Assembly: GCF_002310495.1 (NCBI RefSeq)
Contig: NZ_CP023344.1
Coordinates: 248,001-312,000 of the forward strand
DNA length: 64,000 nucleotides
Direction of reading: 5' to 3'
From: Nibricoccus aquaticus
GTDB taxonomy: Bacteria; Verrucomicrobiota; Verrucomicrobiia; Opitutales; Opitutaceae
In this document: piece by piece, positions 45,590 through 54,568 of the stretch
Layout: every line of letters begins with the position of its first letter
Numbering within the stretch: the first letter of the stretch is position 1
Position numbers and translations under genes: made by a program
The notes under the pieces: generated by a model
The model's input: the letters and a program-made list of their open reading frames with translations, nothing else
The model's database searches: none
What the model was told of the DNA's origin: nothing

Positions 45590-46963
45590 TCAGCGGGTGG
45601 CCAGAGCTTCGAGGATTTTCTCGGAGGCGCGCATCCCTTTCTTCATCACGCCCAAGTGGAAGCTTTCGTTGGGGGCGTGGAGGTTATCTTCTGGCAGGAA
45701 GAGGCCCATGAGAACGGAGTCGAGGCCGAGGACGCGTTTGATGTCTGCGATGATCGGGACGCTGCCGCCCTCGCGGAGATAGAGCGGCGGCTTGCCGAAG
45801 ACCTCGCCGATGGCGGTGTCGGCCGCGCGGAAGGCTTTCGCCAAAACGGGCGATTGGTCTTTGGGCGTATTGGAGCGGCCGGGCGGGACGACGACGTAGG
45901 CCGTGCCCTCGTGCTGATCGACGATCTCGAAGGTGACATCTTTCGGCATGCGCTCACGTACGGTGCTGTAAAGCAGCTCGCGGATCTTCGTCGTGTTCTG
46001 GTTCGCGACGAGGCGGCAGCTGATTTTCGCGAAGGCTTTGCTGGGAATCACGGTCTTCGTCCCCTCCCCTTGGTAGCCGCCACCGATGCCGTTGAATTCG
46101 AGCGTGGGCAGATATCGCGTGGCCTCGAACGGCGTGTAGCCTTTCGTCGTGTAGAACGCAGGGATGCCGAGAAACTCGCGGTACTGCTCCTCGCTCTGGC
46201 CGAGCTTCGCGAGTTCGTCGCGCTCCCATTGCTCAACTTCGAGCACGTCGTCGTAGAAGCCGGGGACGTTGACGCGGCCGTCGGGCGTGTGGAGCGTCGC
46301 GCAGAGTTCGGCGAGCGCCTGAATCGGGTTTCTCAATACGCCGCCGTGCAGGCCGGAGTGGAGATCGCTTTTCGAGCCGGTGACAACGACATCGAAGAGG
46401 ACGAGGCCGCGCAGGCCGCAGGTGATCACGATCTGGTCTTCGCGCGGGATGCCGGTGTCGGACAGGAAAACGAAGTCCGCTTTGCGGAGGCGGTGCTGAT
46501 ATTGTTCGAGGAAGAGCGGGAAACTCGGGCTACCCATTTCTTCTTCGCCCTCGATCATAAAGGTGATGTTGAGCGGCAGGTCGGGACGGCGCTCCAGCAG
46601 GCGGGCGACGGCGGAGATGTGCGTCATCAGCGGGCCTTTGTTATCGGCCGAGCCGCGACCGTAGAGGCGGTTGCCGCGGATCTCGGGCTCGAAGGCGGCG
46701 CTCATCCAGAGATTGAGCGGGTCGGCCGGTTGCACGTCGTAGTGACCGTAAATGATCACGTGCGGCCACTCCGGTTTACCGTGGCGCTCGGCGAGAATGA
46801 CGGGGTGAAGCTTGGTGTGGATGACTTCGACGTTGAAACCGATCGAGGTCAGGAGACCGGCGACGAAATCGCGTGCGCCCACCATGCCGTCTTTGAACGA
46901 CGGGTCGGCGGAGACGCTGGGGTGACGGATGAATTCCTTGAGCTTTTCGACCGGGTCAAACAT
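45590..46963 (-). CDS. M20-family dipeptidase/metallopeptidase
   Basis: 457 residues of the M20 family with a peptidase domain split by a dimerisation lid. Zinc ligands and catalytic residues are visible in IIYGHYDVQPAD, GRGSADNKGP, MIEGEEEMGSP, LSDTGI and the final NLHAPNESFHLG. The pattern fits cytosolic non-specific dipeptidases (CNDP-like). No signal peptide is seen. It is transcribed toward cysI, 110 bases away, with a dyad between them, so it is probably not in the same operon. Confidence 0.93.
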   Translation of the reverse strand: MFDPVEKLKEFIRHPSVSADPSFKDGMVGARDFVAGLLTSIGFNVEVIHTKLHPVILAERHGKPEWPHVIIYGHYDVQPADPLNLWMSAAFEPEIRGNRLYGRGSADNKGPLMTHISAVARLLERRPDLPLNITFMIEGEEEMGSPSFPLFLEQYQHRLRKADFVFLSDTGIPREDQIVITCGLRGLVLFDVVVTGSKSDLHSGLHGGVLRNPIQALAELCATLHTPDGRVNVPGFYDDVLEVEQWERDELAKLGQSEEQYREFLGIPAFYTTKGYTPFEATRYLPTLEFNGIGGGYQGEGTKTVIPSKAFAKISCRLVANQNTTKIRELLYSTVRERMPKDVTFEIVDQHEGTAYVVVPPGRSNTPKDQSPVLAKAFRAADTAIGEVFGKPPLYLREGGSVPIIADIKRVLGLDSVLMGLFLPEDNLHAPNESFHLGVMKKGMRASEKILEALATR

Positions 46964-47064
46964 GTCCGGGCAACGTGGCGAAAATCATGCGCGCGCGCTA
47001 GCGGGAAAAGCGGATGAGGAGAAAAGTTTTATCCCAGGAGGAAATCGCCCCGCTTGTTGTCACC

Positions 47065-47090
47065 ACGCGGGGTGAGGGCACCCCGCCTAC
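47065..47090 (-). repeat. GTAG-type REP palindrome
   Basis: On minus: GTAG then GCGGGG ... CCCCGC. It is almost the same as 15439-15463. It lies after the M48 gene. Confidence 0.75.
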
Positions 47091-47104
47091 ACCAGCCCAC
47101 GCGC

Positions 47105-47899
47105 TCAATACTGCGTCTTCGCGTTTTCGTAGAGCGGTATGTACTGCGGCGCGAGTTTCTGGAGGTTGGCGATGCGCTGCTCGTCGGAGGGATGCGTGGA
47201 GAACCAGACGGGGGATTTTTGCGCGCCTGCGCTGTTCTTCGCCATCTTCTGCCAGAAGGTGATCGCCGCGCGCGGATCGTAACCCGCGCCCGCCGCGAAA
47301 CGCAGGCCCACCGCATCGGCCTCGCTCTCGTGCAGACGCGAAAAGGGCAGCATGAAGCCGACCGACGAACCGAGCCCGTACGCGGCCAACACCATCGCGC
47401 GTTTCTCGGGATCGACGTCTTTCGCCTGCATCCCGATCTCGGTGAGCGCGGCGACTCCGGCGACAGCGTAGTTTTGCGATGTGCGCTCGGCTCCGTGACG
47501 CGAGGTGACGTGCGCGATTTCGTGGCCGATCACGGCGGCGACTTCGTCATCGCTGCCCGCGAGTTTGAGCAGGCCGGTGTACACGCCGACTTTGCCGCCG
47601 GGGAGCGCGAACGCGTTGACCTGATCGGACTCAAAAACGACGAATTCCCACTGGGCGTTGGGCAGCTCGCGGCCGACGGATTTCGCGATGCGCGCGCCGA
47701 TGCGCTGCACCTGGGCGTTGGCCTTCGCGTTGGTGGAGATTTTTTCCTGCTGCTTGATCTGAGAAAACGAGGCGAGGCCCATCTGGGCCTCTTCGCCGGG
47801 CGAGACGAGCATGAGCTGTCGGCGGCCGGTTTCGGGGACGACGGCGCAGGCAGAAAATCCAAGGACGAGAAGAAGCGCGGAAGCGACGCGGGTATTCAT
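47105..47899 (-). CDS. M48-family metalloprotease, lipoprotein
   Basis: 264 residues with a lipoprotein signal (VLGFSAC, lipid site Cys18). The protease domain has VIGHEIAHVTSRHG and the third zinc ligand in RLHESEADAVG. It resembles the LoiP/YcaL and BepA-like envelope proteases that act in outer-membrane protein quality control, but without the long TPR tail of BepA. A C-terminal STHPSDEQRIANL is the usual family end. It is a single gene between the M20 peptidase and purH, with REP palindromes on both sides. Confidence 0.94.
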   Translation of the reverse strand: MNTRVASALLLVLGFSACAVVPETGRRQLMLVSPGEEAQMGLASFSQIKQQEKISTNAKANAQVQRIGARIAKSVGRELPNAQWEFVVFESDQVNAFALPGGKVGVYTGLLKLAGSDDEVAAVIGHEIAHVTSRHGAERTSQNYAVAGVAALTEIGMQAKDVDPEKRAMVLAAYGLGSSVGFMLPFSRLHESEADAVGLRFAAGAGYDPRAAITFWQKMAKNSAGAQKSPVWFSTHPSDEQRIANLQKLAPQYIPLYENAKTQY

Positions 47900-47972
47900 G
47901 AGAGTGAAAGAAGCTGGCTCGCAGACTCGTGAGCAAGCCAGCGGTTCTCGGTTTTCCTTCAGAATGATCGGT

Positions 47973-47996
47973 GGAGGCGCGACGCCCTCGTCGCGC
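47973..47996 (+). repeat. GGAG-type REP palindrome
   Basis: GGAG followed by GCGCGAC / GTCGCGC, a perfect 7-bp stem with a 6-base loop. It lies between purH and the M48 gene. Confidence 0.7.
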
Positions 47997-48019
47997 CACC
48001 ATCAAACCAATCCTCGCAC

Positions 48020-49567
48020 TCAGTGCTTAAAGTGGCGCAGGCTGGTGAAGACCATCGCCATGCCGCGCTCGTCGGCGGCCTTGATGACTTCCTCGTCGCG
48101 TACTGAGCCGCCGGGTTGAATCGCGGAGGTCGCGCCCGCATCGGCGGCGGCGATGAGGCCGTCGGCGAATGGGAACAACGCTTCGCTCACGACGACCGAG
48201 CCTTTGAGGTCGAGCTTCGCCTCGCCTGCTTTCCATACAGCGATGCGCGAGCTGTCCACGCGCGCCATCTGGCCGGCGCCGACGCCGAGCGTCTGTTCGC
48301 CGCGGCAGTAAACAATGGCGTTCGACTTCACGTGTTTGCAGACGCGCCAGCCAAACATCATGCTCGCCCACTCTTCCGCCGTGGGCTGGCGCTTGGTGAC
48401 GACCTTGAAGTTACGCGGATCGCCGAGGGTTTTGTTGCGATCCTGCACGAGCAAACCGCCGACGACCGAGCGCACATCTTGGAGCGAATCCGCGCCGAGA
48501 CCTTCCTTCGCGATCATGAGGCGCAGGTTTTTCTTCTTCGCGAAAATAGAGAGGGCTTCGTCGCTGAAACGCGGCGCGATGATCACTTCGGTGAAGATGT
48601 CTTTGATCTGCTCTGCAATGTCGGCTTCGAGCGTCCGGTTGACGACGATGATTCCTCCGAACGGCGCCTGCTTGTCTGTCGCGTAGGCTTTGTGCCAGGC
48701 GTCGATCAAAGTATCCGCGCTGGCGGCACCGCACGGATTGGTGTGCTTGAGGATCGCGATGGTCGGACGCTCGAACTCGCCGATGAGGTAAGTCGCCGAC
48801 GTGATGTCCAGGATGTTGTTATAGCTGAGCTCTTTTCCTTGGAGCTGCTGGTAGTGATCGTGGAACGTGCCGTAGAGCGCGGCCTGCTGGTGGGGATTTT
48901 CGCCGTAGCGGAGCGACTGGGCTTTTTTGAGTGTGAGCGAAAACTTTTCAGGCAGCCCGGAGAGCGCGTTCATGTCGGGCTCGTCGGCCTGCGATTCGAG
49001 GTACTTCGCGATGGCTGCGTCGTAGCTGGCGGTGCGCTGGAAAACCTTCAGCGAGAGTTTGCGACGGAGCGCGGCGAGATCGGCCGGTTTGTCCAAGGCG
49101 GCAAGGACTGCGTTGTAGTCGGCGGGATCGCAGACGACGGAAACGCTTTCGAAGTTTTTCGCGGCGCTGCGCAGCATCGAAGGGCCGCCGATGTCGATGT
49201 TCTCGATGGCGTCTTCAAAGTGAACGTTGGGCTTCGCGACGGTTTCCTCGAAGGGATACAGATTCACGACGACGAGATCGATCATGCCGATGCCGTGCGC
49301 TTTGGCTGCGTCCATGTGCTCGGCTTTGTCGCGACGACAGAGAAGTCCGCCGTGGATTTTGGGGTGAAGGGTTTTCACGCGGCCTTCCATCATCTCGGGG
49401 AAACCGGTGTGCTGGCTGACCTCGGTGACGGGCAGGCCTTTTTCGGCGAGGAGCTTGGCGGTGCCGCCGGTGGAGAGCAGGCGGAAACCGTGCTTTTGGA
49501 CGAGGGCGGTCGCGAATTCGACGAGGCCGCGTTTGTCACTCACTGAGAGCAGGGCGAGCTTTTCCAT
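48020..49567 (-). CDS. purH: bifunctional AICAR transformylase/IMP cyclohydrolase
   Basis: About 515 residues. The N-terminal IMP cyclohydrolase domain (LLSVSDKRGLVEFA, STGGTAKLL, GRVKTLHPKIHGGLL) and the C-terminal AICAR transformylase domain (KHTNPCGAA, SALFPFADG-like ALFPFADGLIAAADAG) are both complete. It performs the last two steps of IMP synthesis and also recycles AICAR from histidine synthesis. The ATG at 49567 is chosen over one 10 codons earlier because MEKLALLSVSDK is the family start. It has REP elements on both sides. Confidence 0.96.
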   Translation of the reverse strand: MEKLALLSVSDKRGLVEFATALVQKHGFRLLSTGGTAKLLAEKGLPVTEVSQHTGFPEMMEGRVKTLHPKIHGGLLCRRDKAEHMDAAKAHGIGMIDLVVVNLYPFEETVAKPNVHFEDAIENIDIGGPSMLRSAAKNFESVSVVCDPADYNAVLAALDKPADLAALRRKLSLKVFQRTASYDAAIAKYLESQADEPDMNALSGLPEKFSLTLKKAQSLRYGENPHQQAALYGTFHDHYQQLQGKELSYNNILDITSATYLIGEFERPTIAILKHTNPCGAASADTLIDAWHKAYATDKQAPFGGIIVVNRTLEADIAEQIKDIFTEVIIAPRFSDEALSIFAKKKNLRLMIAKEGLGADSLQDVRSVVGGLLVQDRNKTLGDPRNFKVVTKRQPTAEEWASMMFGWRVCKHVKSNAIVYCRGEQTLGVGAGQMARVDSSRIAVWKAGEAKLDLKGSVVVSEALFPFADGLIAAADAGATSAIQPGGSVRDEEVIKAADERGMAMVFTSLRHFKH

Positions 49568-49659
49568 AGAGATAAAAAGGCTTTGTGCGGCTCGCAAAAA
49601 TCACTGGCAAGCGTTTTGGTGAACGGCGTGGGAAGGCCGGGCACAAACAACAGAAAGGC

Positions 49660-49683
49660 GGACGACACGGAGGTCGTCCCTCC
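49660..49683 (-). repeat. GGAG-type REP palindrome
   Basis: On minus: GGAG then GGACGAC / GTCGTCC, a perfect 7-bp stem with a 6-base loop. It is between the SDR gene and purH. Confidence 0.7.
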
Positions 49684-49710
49684 ATTGCCTAAAACGCGCC
49701 GCGTGTGAGA

Positions 49711-50466
49711 TCAGAAGGTGTTGCCGCCATTCACGGCGAGCGTCTGGCCGGTGATGAAACGGGAGGCGTCGGACGCGATGAATGCGACGGCGTCGGCGAT
49801 TTCGGCGGGCACACCCTGACGGCGAAGCGGGAGTTGCGCAGCGTAACTATCAAGCGACTCCTTCGAAGTTCCTGCGTGGCGCTCGACGGGGATCCAGCCG
49901 GGGGCGACGTTGTTCACCGTGATCTGCCACGGACCGAACTCGGTCGCCCAGGCGCGGGTGAGGCCGAGCATCGCGCCTTTGGCGGCGACGTAGGCGCTGA
50001 AGTCGGCGTTGCCGAGTTCGACGACTTCGCTGCCGATGTGGATGATGCGGCCCCAGCGGGCTTTTTTCATTTCGGGCAACGTGGCCTGCGTGAGAAGCAT
50101 GGGCGCTTTGACGAAGAAATCGAGCTGGTCCTGGAAATCCTGCCACGTGTAGGCCTCGATGGGTTTCATCGGCTGCGGGCCGGTGGCGTTGTTGATGAGG
50201 ACTTCGACGGGGCCGCCGAAGTGGCGCTGGGTTTCGGTGAGTAGCGCGGCGATTTGCGCGGGCTCACGGACGTCGGCTTTGAGCGCGAGGGCTTTGCCTC
50301 CGGCGCGGGTGATGGTGGAGACAGCGTCCTCGGCATCGCGCGCGGAGCTGAAGTAGTTAACCACCACGCGGTGGCCCTCGGCTGCGAGTTTCTCGGCGAT
50401 GGCGCGTCCCAAGCCTCTGGATGCGCCGGTGACGAGAACGATTCGGGAGGGTTGAGAGGAGGACAT
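49711..50466 (-). CDS. SDR-family NAD(P)-dependent oxidoreductase
   Basis: 251 residues of the classical short-chain dehydrogenase type. The cofactor loop is TGASRGLGRAIAE, an NNATG motif follows (NNAG in most relatives), and the active site is S...Y-x-x-x-K in the IGSEVVEL ... SAYVAAKGA region. The end (ITGQTLAVNGGN) is typical of FabG-like 3-oxoacyl reductases. There is no fatty-acid gene nearby, so the substrate is open. It follows the UPF0114 gene by 30 bases on the same strand and is likely in one transcript with it. Confidence 0.9.
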   Translation of the reverse strand: MSSSQPSRIVLVTGASRGLGRAIAEKLAAEGHRVVVNYFSSARDAEDAVSTITRAGGKALALKADVREPAQIAALLTETQRHFGGPVEVLINNATGPQPMKPIEAYTWQDFQDQLDFFVKAPMLLTQATLPEMKKARWGRIIHIGSEVVELGNADFSAYVAAKGAMLGLTRAWATEFGPWQITVNNVAPGWIPVERHAGTSKESLDSYAAQLPLRRQGVPAEIADAVAFIASDASRFITGQTLAVNGGNTF

Positions 50467-50496
50467 AAGGCAAGCGGAGGTTGGACGACCCGCTGC

Positions 50497-51078
50497 TCAG
50501 TGCGCTGCTTTGACGGCGACAGCGGTCTGATTGGTGATGCGGTCGATCCAGGCGAGCACGAGAGCGGAGAGCACGAAGGTGATATGGATGACCACCTGCC
50601 AGAGAAGCGTGGATTCCTTCATATCATTAGCGTTGATGAAGGTTTTTAAGAGGTGGATCGACGAGATGCCAATGAGCGCCATCGCGAGTTTCACTTTGAG
50701 AATGCCGGCGTTCACGTGCGAGAGCCACTCGGGCTGGTCGGGGTGGCCGTCGAGATTGAGGCGCGAGACGAAGGTTTCGTAGCCGCCGACGATCACCATG
50801 ATGAGGAGGTTCGCGATCATCACGACGTCGATGAGGCCGAGGACCGTGAGCATCACTATGGTCTCGGTGTCTTTGACGGTCGTGATCACCGAAGCCGGTG
50901 CGGGGTGGCCGAGCATCGCGAATCCGATGAGGTGCCACAGCTCGACGCAGAAGCGGTAAACGTAAACCGCTTGGGCGAGGATCAGGCCGAAATAAAGCGG
51001 CGCCTGCAGCCAGCGGCTGAGGAAGATGAGGTTGGAGAGCGAGCGCTGCGATTTGAGCGTGGGCGAAGACGTTTTCAT
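50497..51078 (-). CDS. UPF0114 (YqhA-like) inner-membrane protein
   Basis: 193 residues with four membrane helices. Family landmarks are SRWLQAPLYFGLILAQ near the N-terminus, LIDVVMIANLLIMVIVGGYE in the middle and the LKVKLAMALIGISSIHLLK segment. The function of UPF0114 is unknown; members are small conserved membrane proteins. The ATG at 51078 is used; an earlier ATG at 51120 adds 14 residues. The terminator at 51171-51201 separates it from gatB. Confidence 0.88.
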   Translation of the reverse strand: MKTSSPTLKSQRSLSNLIFLSRWLQAPLYFGLILAQAVYVYRFCVELWHLIGFAMLGHPAPASVITTVKDTETIVMLTVLGLIDVVMIANLLIMVIVGGYETFVSRLNLDGHPDQPEWLSHVNAGILKVKLAMALIGISSIHLLKTFINANDMKESTLLWQVVIHITFVLSALVLAWIDRITNQTAVAVKAAH

Positions 51079-51170
51079 AAAGTCGCGCGGAGAAAAACGC
51101 AGCGGTCGCTGATGCGGCAACTGCGTTCTGGGGCGGAGGCGTTCCAGTTTGGGGCGGAGTTCCAGCGACG

Positions 51171-51201
51171 AAAAAGCCGCGTCGGTTTTGGACGCGGCTT
51201 T
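51171..51201 (-). terminator. rho-independent terminator after gatB
   Basis: AAAGCCGCGTC pairs with GACGCGGCTTT (11 bp). On the minus strand TTTTTCG follows. It closes the long rpmI-to-gatB translation cluster. Confidence 0.88.
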
Positions 51202-51227
51202 GAGGAGATTTCAGCAGGAGCTTAAAC

Positions 51228-52685
51228 TCACATCGTCGCGAGGAGCTTGCGGAGCGTTTCGTCGACGGCCTTGGGGTTGGCTTTGCCTTTGGCGGCTTTC
51301 ATGATCGGACCCTTGAAGGCGTTGATCGCGCTGTCCTTGCCGGACTTGAATTCGGCGAGCGCCTTCGGGTTGGCGACGATGGAGTCGCGGCACCATTGCT
51401 CCAGTTCGCCGGCGTCGGTTGGCGCGGCTTTGAGGCCTTTGCGTTCGGCGATGCCGTCGGGCTGGTCGCCGGTGGCGAACATCTCGACGAAGATTTCGCG
51501 GGCGGCAGAGGTGAGCACGGTGCCTGCATCAACGAGCTTCACCAGCGCGGCGATGTGCGCGGGTTTCACCTTCGAATCGGCGAGCGAGAGTTTGGAGGCG
51601 CCGAGTTCTCGGAGGAGGTCATTCACGATCCAGTTGCCCACAGCTTGGGCTTTGCCGGGGCCGGCGAGTTTGGCGGCTTCTTCAAAATAGGCGCTGAGGT
51701 CGCGGTCTGGAACGAGTACGGATGTAATCGTGAAAGGAACGCTGAGCTGCTCCTGGAAGCGACGTTGTTTGTCGAAGGGCAGCTCGGGAATTCCGGATTG
51801 AATCCGAGACTTCCACTCGGCGTCGACTTTCACGGGCATGAGGTCGGGGTCTGGGAAATAGCGGTAGTCGTGCGCCATTTCTTTCGTGCGCAGGGATTGG
51901 GAAGCGCCGGTCTGGCCGTCGTAGTCGCGTGTTTCCTGAATGAGCGTGCCGCCGCTTTCGAGGACGGCGATCTGGCGTTTGATCTCGTGCTCGATGCCGT
52001 CGCGGACGAACGAAATGGAGTTCAGGTTTTTCAGCTCAACCTTGGTGCCGAGTTTCTTTTCGCCGATGGGACGGATGGAGATGTTGGCGTCGCAACGCAT
52101 CTGGCCCTTTTCCATGTCGCAGTCGGAGATGCCGCCGTAAACAAGCGTGTTGCGGAGCGAGGTGAGGAACGCGTAGGCCTCGTCGGCTGAGTGCATCGCG
52201 GGCTCGGATACAAGCTCCATGAGCGGCGTGCCCGCGCGGTTGTAGTCGACGAGCGAATCGATCGCGCCGTGGTTCAGTTTGCCGACGTCTTCTTCGAGAT
52301 GGATGCGCGTGACCGGGATCTTCTTGTGCTCGCCCATCACGTTGCGCGACGGGCCGGGGAGTTCGATCTCAACGTGTCCGCCGATGCAGATCGGCTGGTC
52401 GTACTGCGTGATCTGGTAGTTCTTCGGCGAGTCGGGGTAGAAATAGTTTTTGCGGTCCCATTTGCAGACGGCGGGGATCTCGCAGCCGATCATGAGGCCG
52501 GCTTTGATGATGGCGTCGAGCGCGGCCTTATTGAGGACGGGCAGCACGCCGGGCAGCGCGAGGACGACGGGGTCGGTCAGCGTGTTTTCGTCGTGGCCAT
52601 AACCGGCGGCAACGCGGGTGAACATCTTCGACCGGGTCTTGATCTGGACGTGGACTTCAAGACCGATGACGGCTTCGTATTTCAT
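51228..52685 (-). CDS. gatB: Asp/Glu-tRNA amidotransferase subunit B
   Basis: 485 residues. It binds mischarged Glu-tRNA(Gln) or Asp-tRNA(Asn) and activates the acyl group for amidation. The N-terminus YEAVIGLEVHVQIKT, DRKNYFYPDSPKNYQITQYD and the DCDMEKGQMRCDANIS motif are typical, as is the C-terminal YqeY-like tail domain (ANPKALAEFKSGK). It is the last gene of gatC-gatA-gatB. A long inverted repeat fills the 85-base gap after gatA. Confidence 0.96.
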   Translation of the reverse strand: MKYEAVIGLEVHVQIKTRSKMFTRVAAGYGHDENTLTDPVVLALPGVLPVLNKAALDAIIKAGLMIGCEIPAVCKWDRKNYFYPDSPKNYQITQYDQPICIGGHVEIELPGPSRNVMGEHKKIPVTRIHLEEDVGKLNHGAIDSLVDYNRAGTPLMELVSEPAMHSADEAYAFLTSLRNTLVYGGISDCDMEKGQMRCDANISIRPIGEKKLGTKVELKNLNSISFVRDGIEHEIKRQIAVLESGGTLIQETRDYDGQTGASQSLRTKEMAHDYRYFPDPDLMPVKVDAEWKSRIQSGIPELPFDKQRRFQEQLSVPFTITSVLVPDRDLSAYFEEAAKLAGPGKAQAVGNWIVNDLLRELGASKLSLADSKVKPAHIAALVKLVDAGTVLTSAAREIFVEMFATGDQPDGIAERKGLKAAPTDAGELEQWCRDSIVANPKALAEFKSGKDSAINAFKGPIMKAAKGKANPKAVDETLRKLLATM

Positions 52686-52697
52686 GAGCGGGAGTTA

Positions 52698-52770
52698 ATG
52701 TGGAACTCAGGAAAGCTGGAACGGAAGGCACAGGACTTCTTGGCTTTTCCCAGAGTTCCTGAGTTCCAGA
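52698..52770. repeat. inverted repeat in the gatA-gatB spacer
   Basis: TGGAACTCAGGAA (52701-52713) pairs perfectly with TTCCTGAGTTCCA (52756-52768). Weaker pairing extends inward (GCTGG with CCCAG-like bases). The right arm with its flank matches a C/T-rich repeat copy at 19645-19661. It begins at the gatA stop codon and could form a hairpin in the mRNA. Confidence 0.7.
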
Positions 52771-54237
52771 TTAAAGGTTGGGATGACGCGTGGCCCAGTC
52801 GTGGGCGCGGTCGTAGGTGTGGGCGATGCTGAGGAGTTCGGCTTCCTTGAAGGGCTGACCGATGAGTTGGAGGCCGATTGGCAGGCCGCTCTTCGAGAAG
52901 CCGCACGGGATGCTCAGACCGGGGAGGCCGGCGAGGTTCACGCCGATCGTGTAGATGTCGCTGAGGTACATCGCGAGCGGGTTGGAGGCTTTTTCGCCTT
53001 TTTTGAAGGCGGGCGTCGGGGCGGTCGGTGTGAGAATCACGTCCACTTCCTTGTACGCGTTCAGGAAATCCTGGCGGATGAGCGTACGGACTTTTTGGGC
53101 ACGCAGGTAATACGCGTCGTAGTAACCGGAGCTGAGCACGTAGGTGCCGAGGATGATGCGGCGTTTCACCTCGGGGCCGAAGCCTTCGGCGCGGGATTTG
53201 AAATAGAGCTCGGTGATGTCCTTCGCGTCTTTCGAGCGGTGACCGTAGCGGACGCCGTCGTAGCGGCCTAGATTCGAGGAGCACTCGGCGGTCGCGATGA
53301 TGTAATAAACGCCGACGCCGTACTCGGTATGCGGGAGGGAGACGTTCTTAATTTCGCAGCCGAGCTTCTCGTAATAGCTGACGGCTTTTTCGACGGCGGC
53401 GGCGACTTCGGGGTCGAGGCCTTCGCCGAAATATTCCTTCGGGATGCCGATTTTCCACGGGCCTTTGCGCTTCGAGAGTTCGGCGAGGTAGTCGGGGATT
53501 TCGGTTTTGAAGGAGGTCGAATCGAGCGGATCGTAACCGGCGATGGCGCCGAGCGTGATGGCGGCGTCTTCGACGGTGCGTGTGAACGGGCCGATCTGGT
53601 CGAGCGATGACGCGAAGGCGATCAGGCCGTAGCGCGAAACGAGGCCGTAGGTGGGCTTGAGGCCGACGACGTTGCAGAGGGCGGCGGGCTGGCGGATTGA
53701 GCCTCCGGTGTCGGAGCCGAGCGTGGCGATGGCTTCACCGGCTGCGACGGCGGCGGCGCTGCCGCCTGAGCTGCCGCCGGGAACGCGGTCGAGGTCGTAG
53801 GGATTCGACGTCGTGTGGAAGGCAGAGTTTTCCGTGGACGAGCCCATGGCGAACTCGTCGAGGTTGAGACGGCCCCAGCAAACGGCGCCGGCGTTTTTCA
53901 GTTTCTTGGTGACGGTGGCGTCGTAGGGAGAAACGAAATTAGCGAGCATCTTGGACGATGCGGTAAGCGGCTGACCTTCGACGGAGATGACGTCTTTGAT
54001 GCCGATCGGAATGCCGTCGAGCGGTCCCCTCGCCTGCCCGGCGGCGCGGCGTTCGTCGGAAGCGCGAGCCTGTGCGAGCGCGTCAGCTTCGTCGAACGAG
54101 TTGAAGGCTTTCACCTTCGGATCGACGGCTTTGGTGCGCGCGACGATGGCCTGCGTGAGCTCGACCGAAGACACCTTTTTCGAGGCGAGCTGATCGGCGA
54201 GTTGGGAGATGGGCTGGTAAATGAGTTCGGAAGACAT
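52771..54237 (-). CDS. gatA: Asp/Glu-tRNA amidotransferase subunit A
   Basis: About 488 residues of the amidase-signature family. It releases ammonia from glutamine and passes it to GatB. The Lys-Ser-Ser triad is in IGIKDVI, the [13 protein letters not shown] loop and the glycine-rich [16 protein letters not shown] loop. The ATG at 54237 is preferred; the frame is open 7 codons further. It follows gatC by 35 bases. Confidence 0.96.
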   Translation of the reverse strand: MSSELIYQPISQLADQLASKKVSSVELTQAIVARTKAVDPKVKAFNSFDEADALAQARASDERRAAGQARGPLDGIPIGIKDVISVEGQPLTASSKMLANFVSPYDATVTKKLKNAGAVCWGRLNLDEFAMGSSTENSAFHTTSNPYDLDRVPGGSSGGSAAAVAAGEAIATLGSDTGGSIRQPAALCNVVGLKPTYGLVSRYGLIAFASSLDQIGPFTRTVEDAAITLGAIAGYDPLDSTSFKTEIPDYLAELSKRKGPWKIGIPKEYFGEGLDPEVAAAVEKAVSYYEKLGCEIKNVSLPHTEYGVGVYYIIATAECSSNLGRYDGVRYGHRSKDAKDITELYFKSRAEGFGPEVKRRIILGTYVLSSGYYDAYYLRAQKVRTLIRQDFLNAYKEVDVILTPTAPTPAFKKGEKASNPLAMYLSDIYTIGVNLAGLPGLSIPCGFSKSGLPIGLQLIGQPFKEAELLSIAHTYDRAHDWATRHPNL

Positions 54238-54272
54238 GCTGGGAGGCCACGCTCTCACGAGGCGGCTGCGTG

Positions 54273-54563
54273 TTATTCGACGACCTTGGGGACGACGACC
54301 ATGTGGTTGCGTTGGGCGGGCGCGTTTTTGAGCGCGGCCTCGACGGGCAGGCCGGGTTGCGCGACGTCGTCGGCCCAGACGTTGAAGATCGGGAAACCGT
54401 GCGCCGTGGGCTCCACGCCGGTGACGTCGACTTTTTTGAGCTGCTCGATGTTGGTGAGGACGTCGTTGAGCTGGGCGGCGAATTTCGTCTTTTCCTCGGG
54501 CGTGAGCGCGAGGCGGGCGAGATTCGCGATGTGGTCGATGTTCAGGTCGGAGGCGGCGGACAT
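54273..54563 (-). CDS. gatC: Asp/Glu-tRNA amidotransferase subunit C
   Basis: 96 residues. The small subunit that belts GatA to Gat[20 protein letters not shown] at the start, the [20 protein letters not shown] motif in the middle and a C-terminal ending VVPKVVE. It starts only 5 bases after the pheT stop codon, so it is coupled to the phenylalanyl-tRNA synthetase genes. Confidence 0.95.
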   Translation of the reverse strand: MSAASDLNIDHIANLARLALTPEEKTKFAAQLNDVLTNIEQLKKVDVTGVEPTAHGFPIFNVWADDVAQPGLPVEAALKNAPAQRNHMVVVPKVVE

Positions 54564-54568
54564 GGGGA

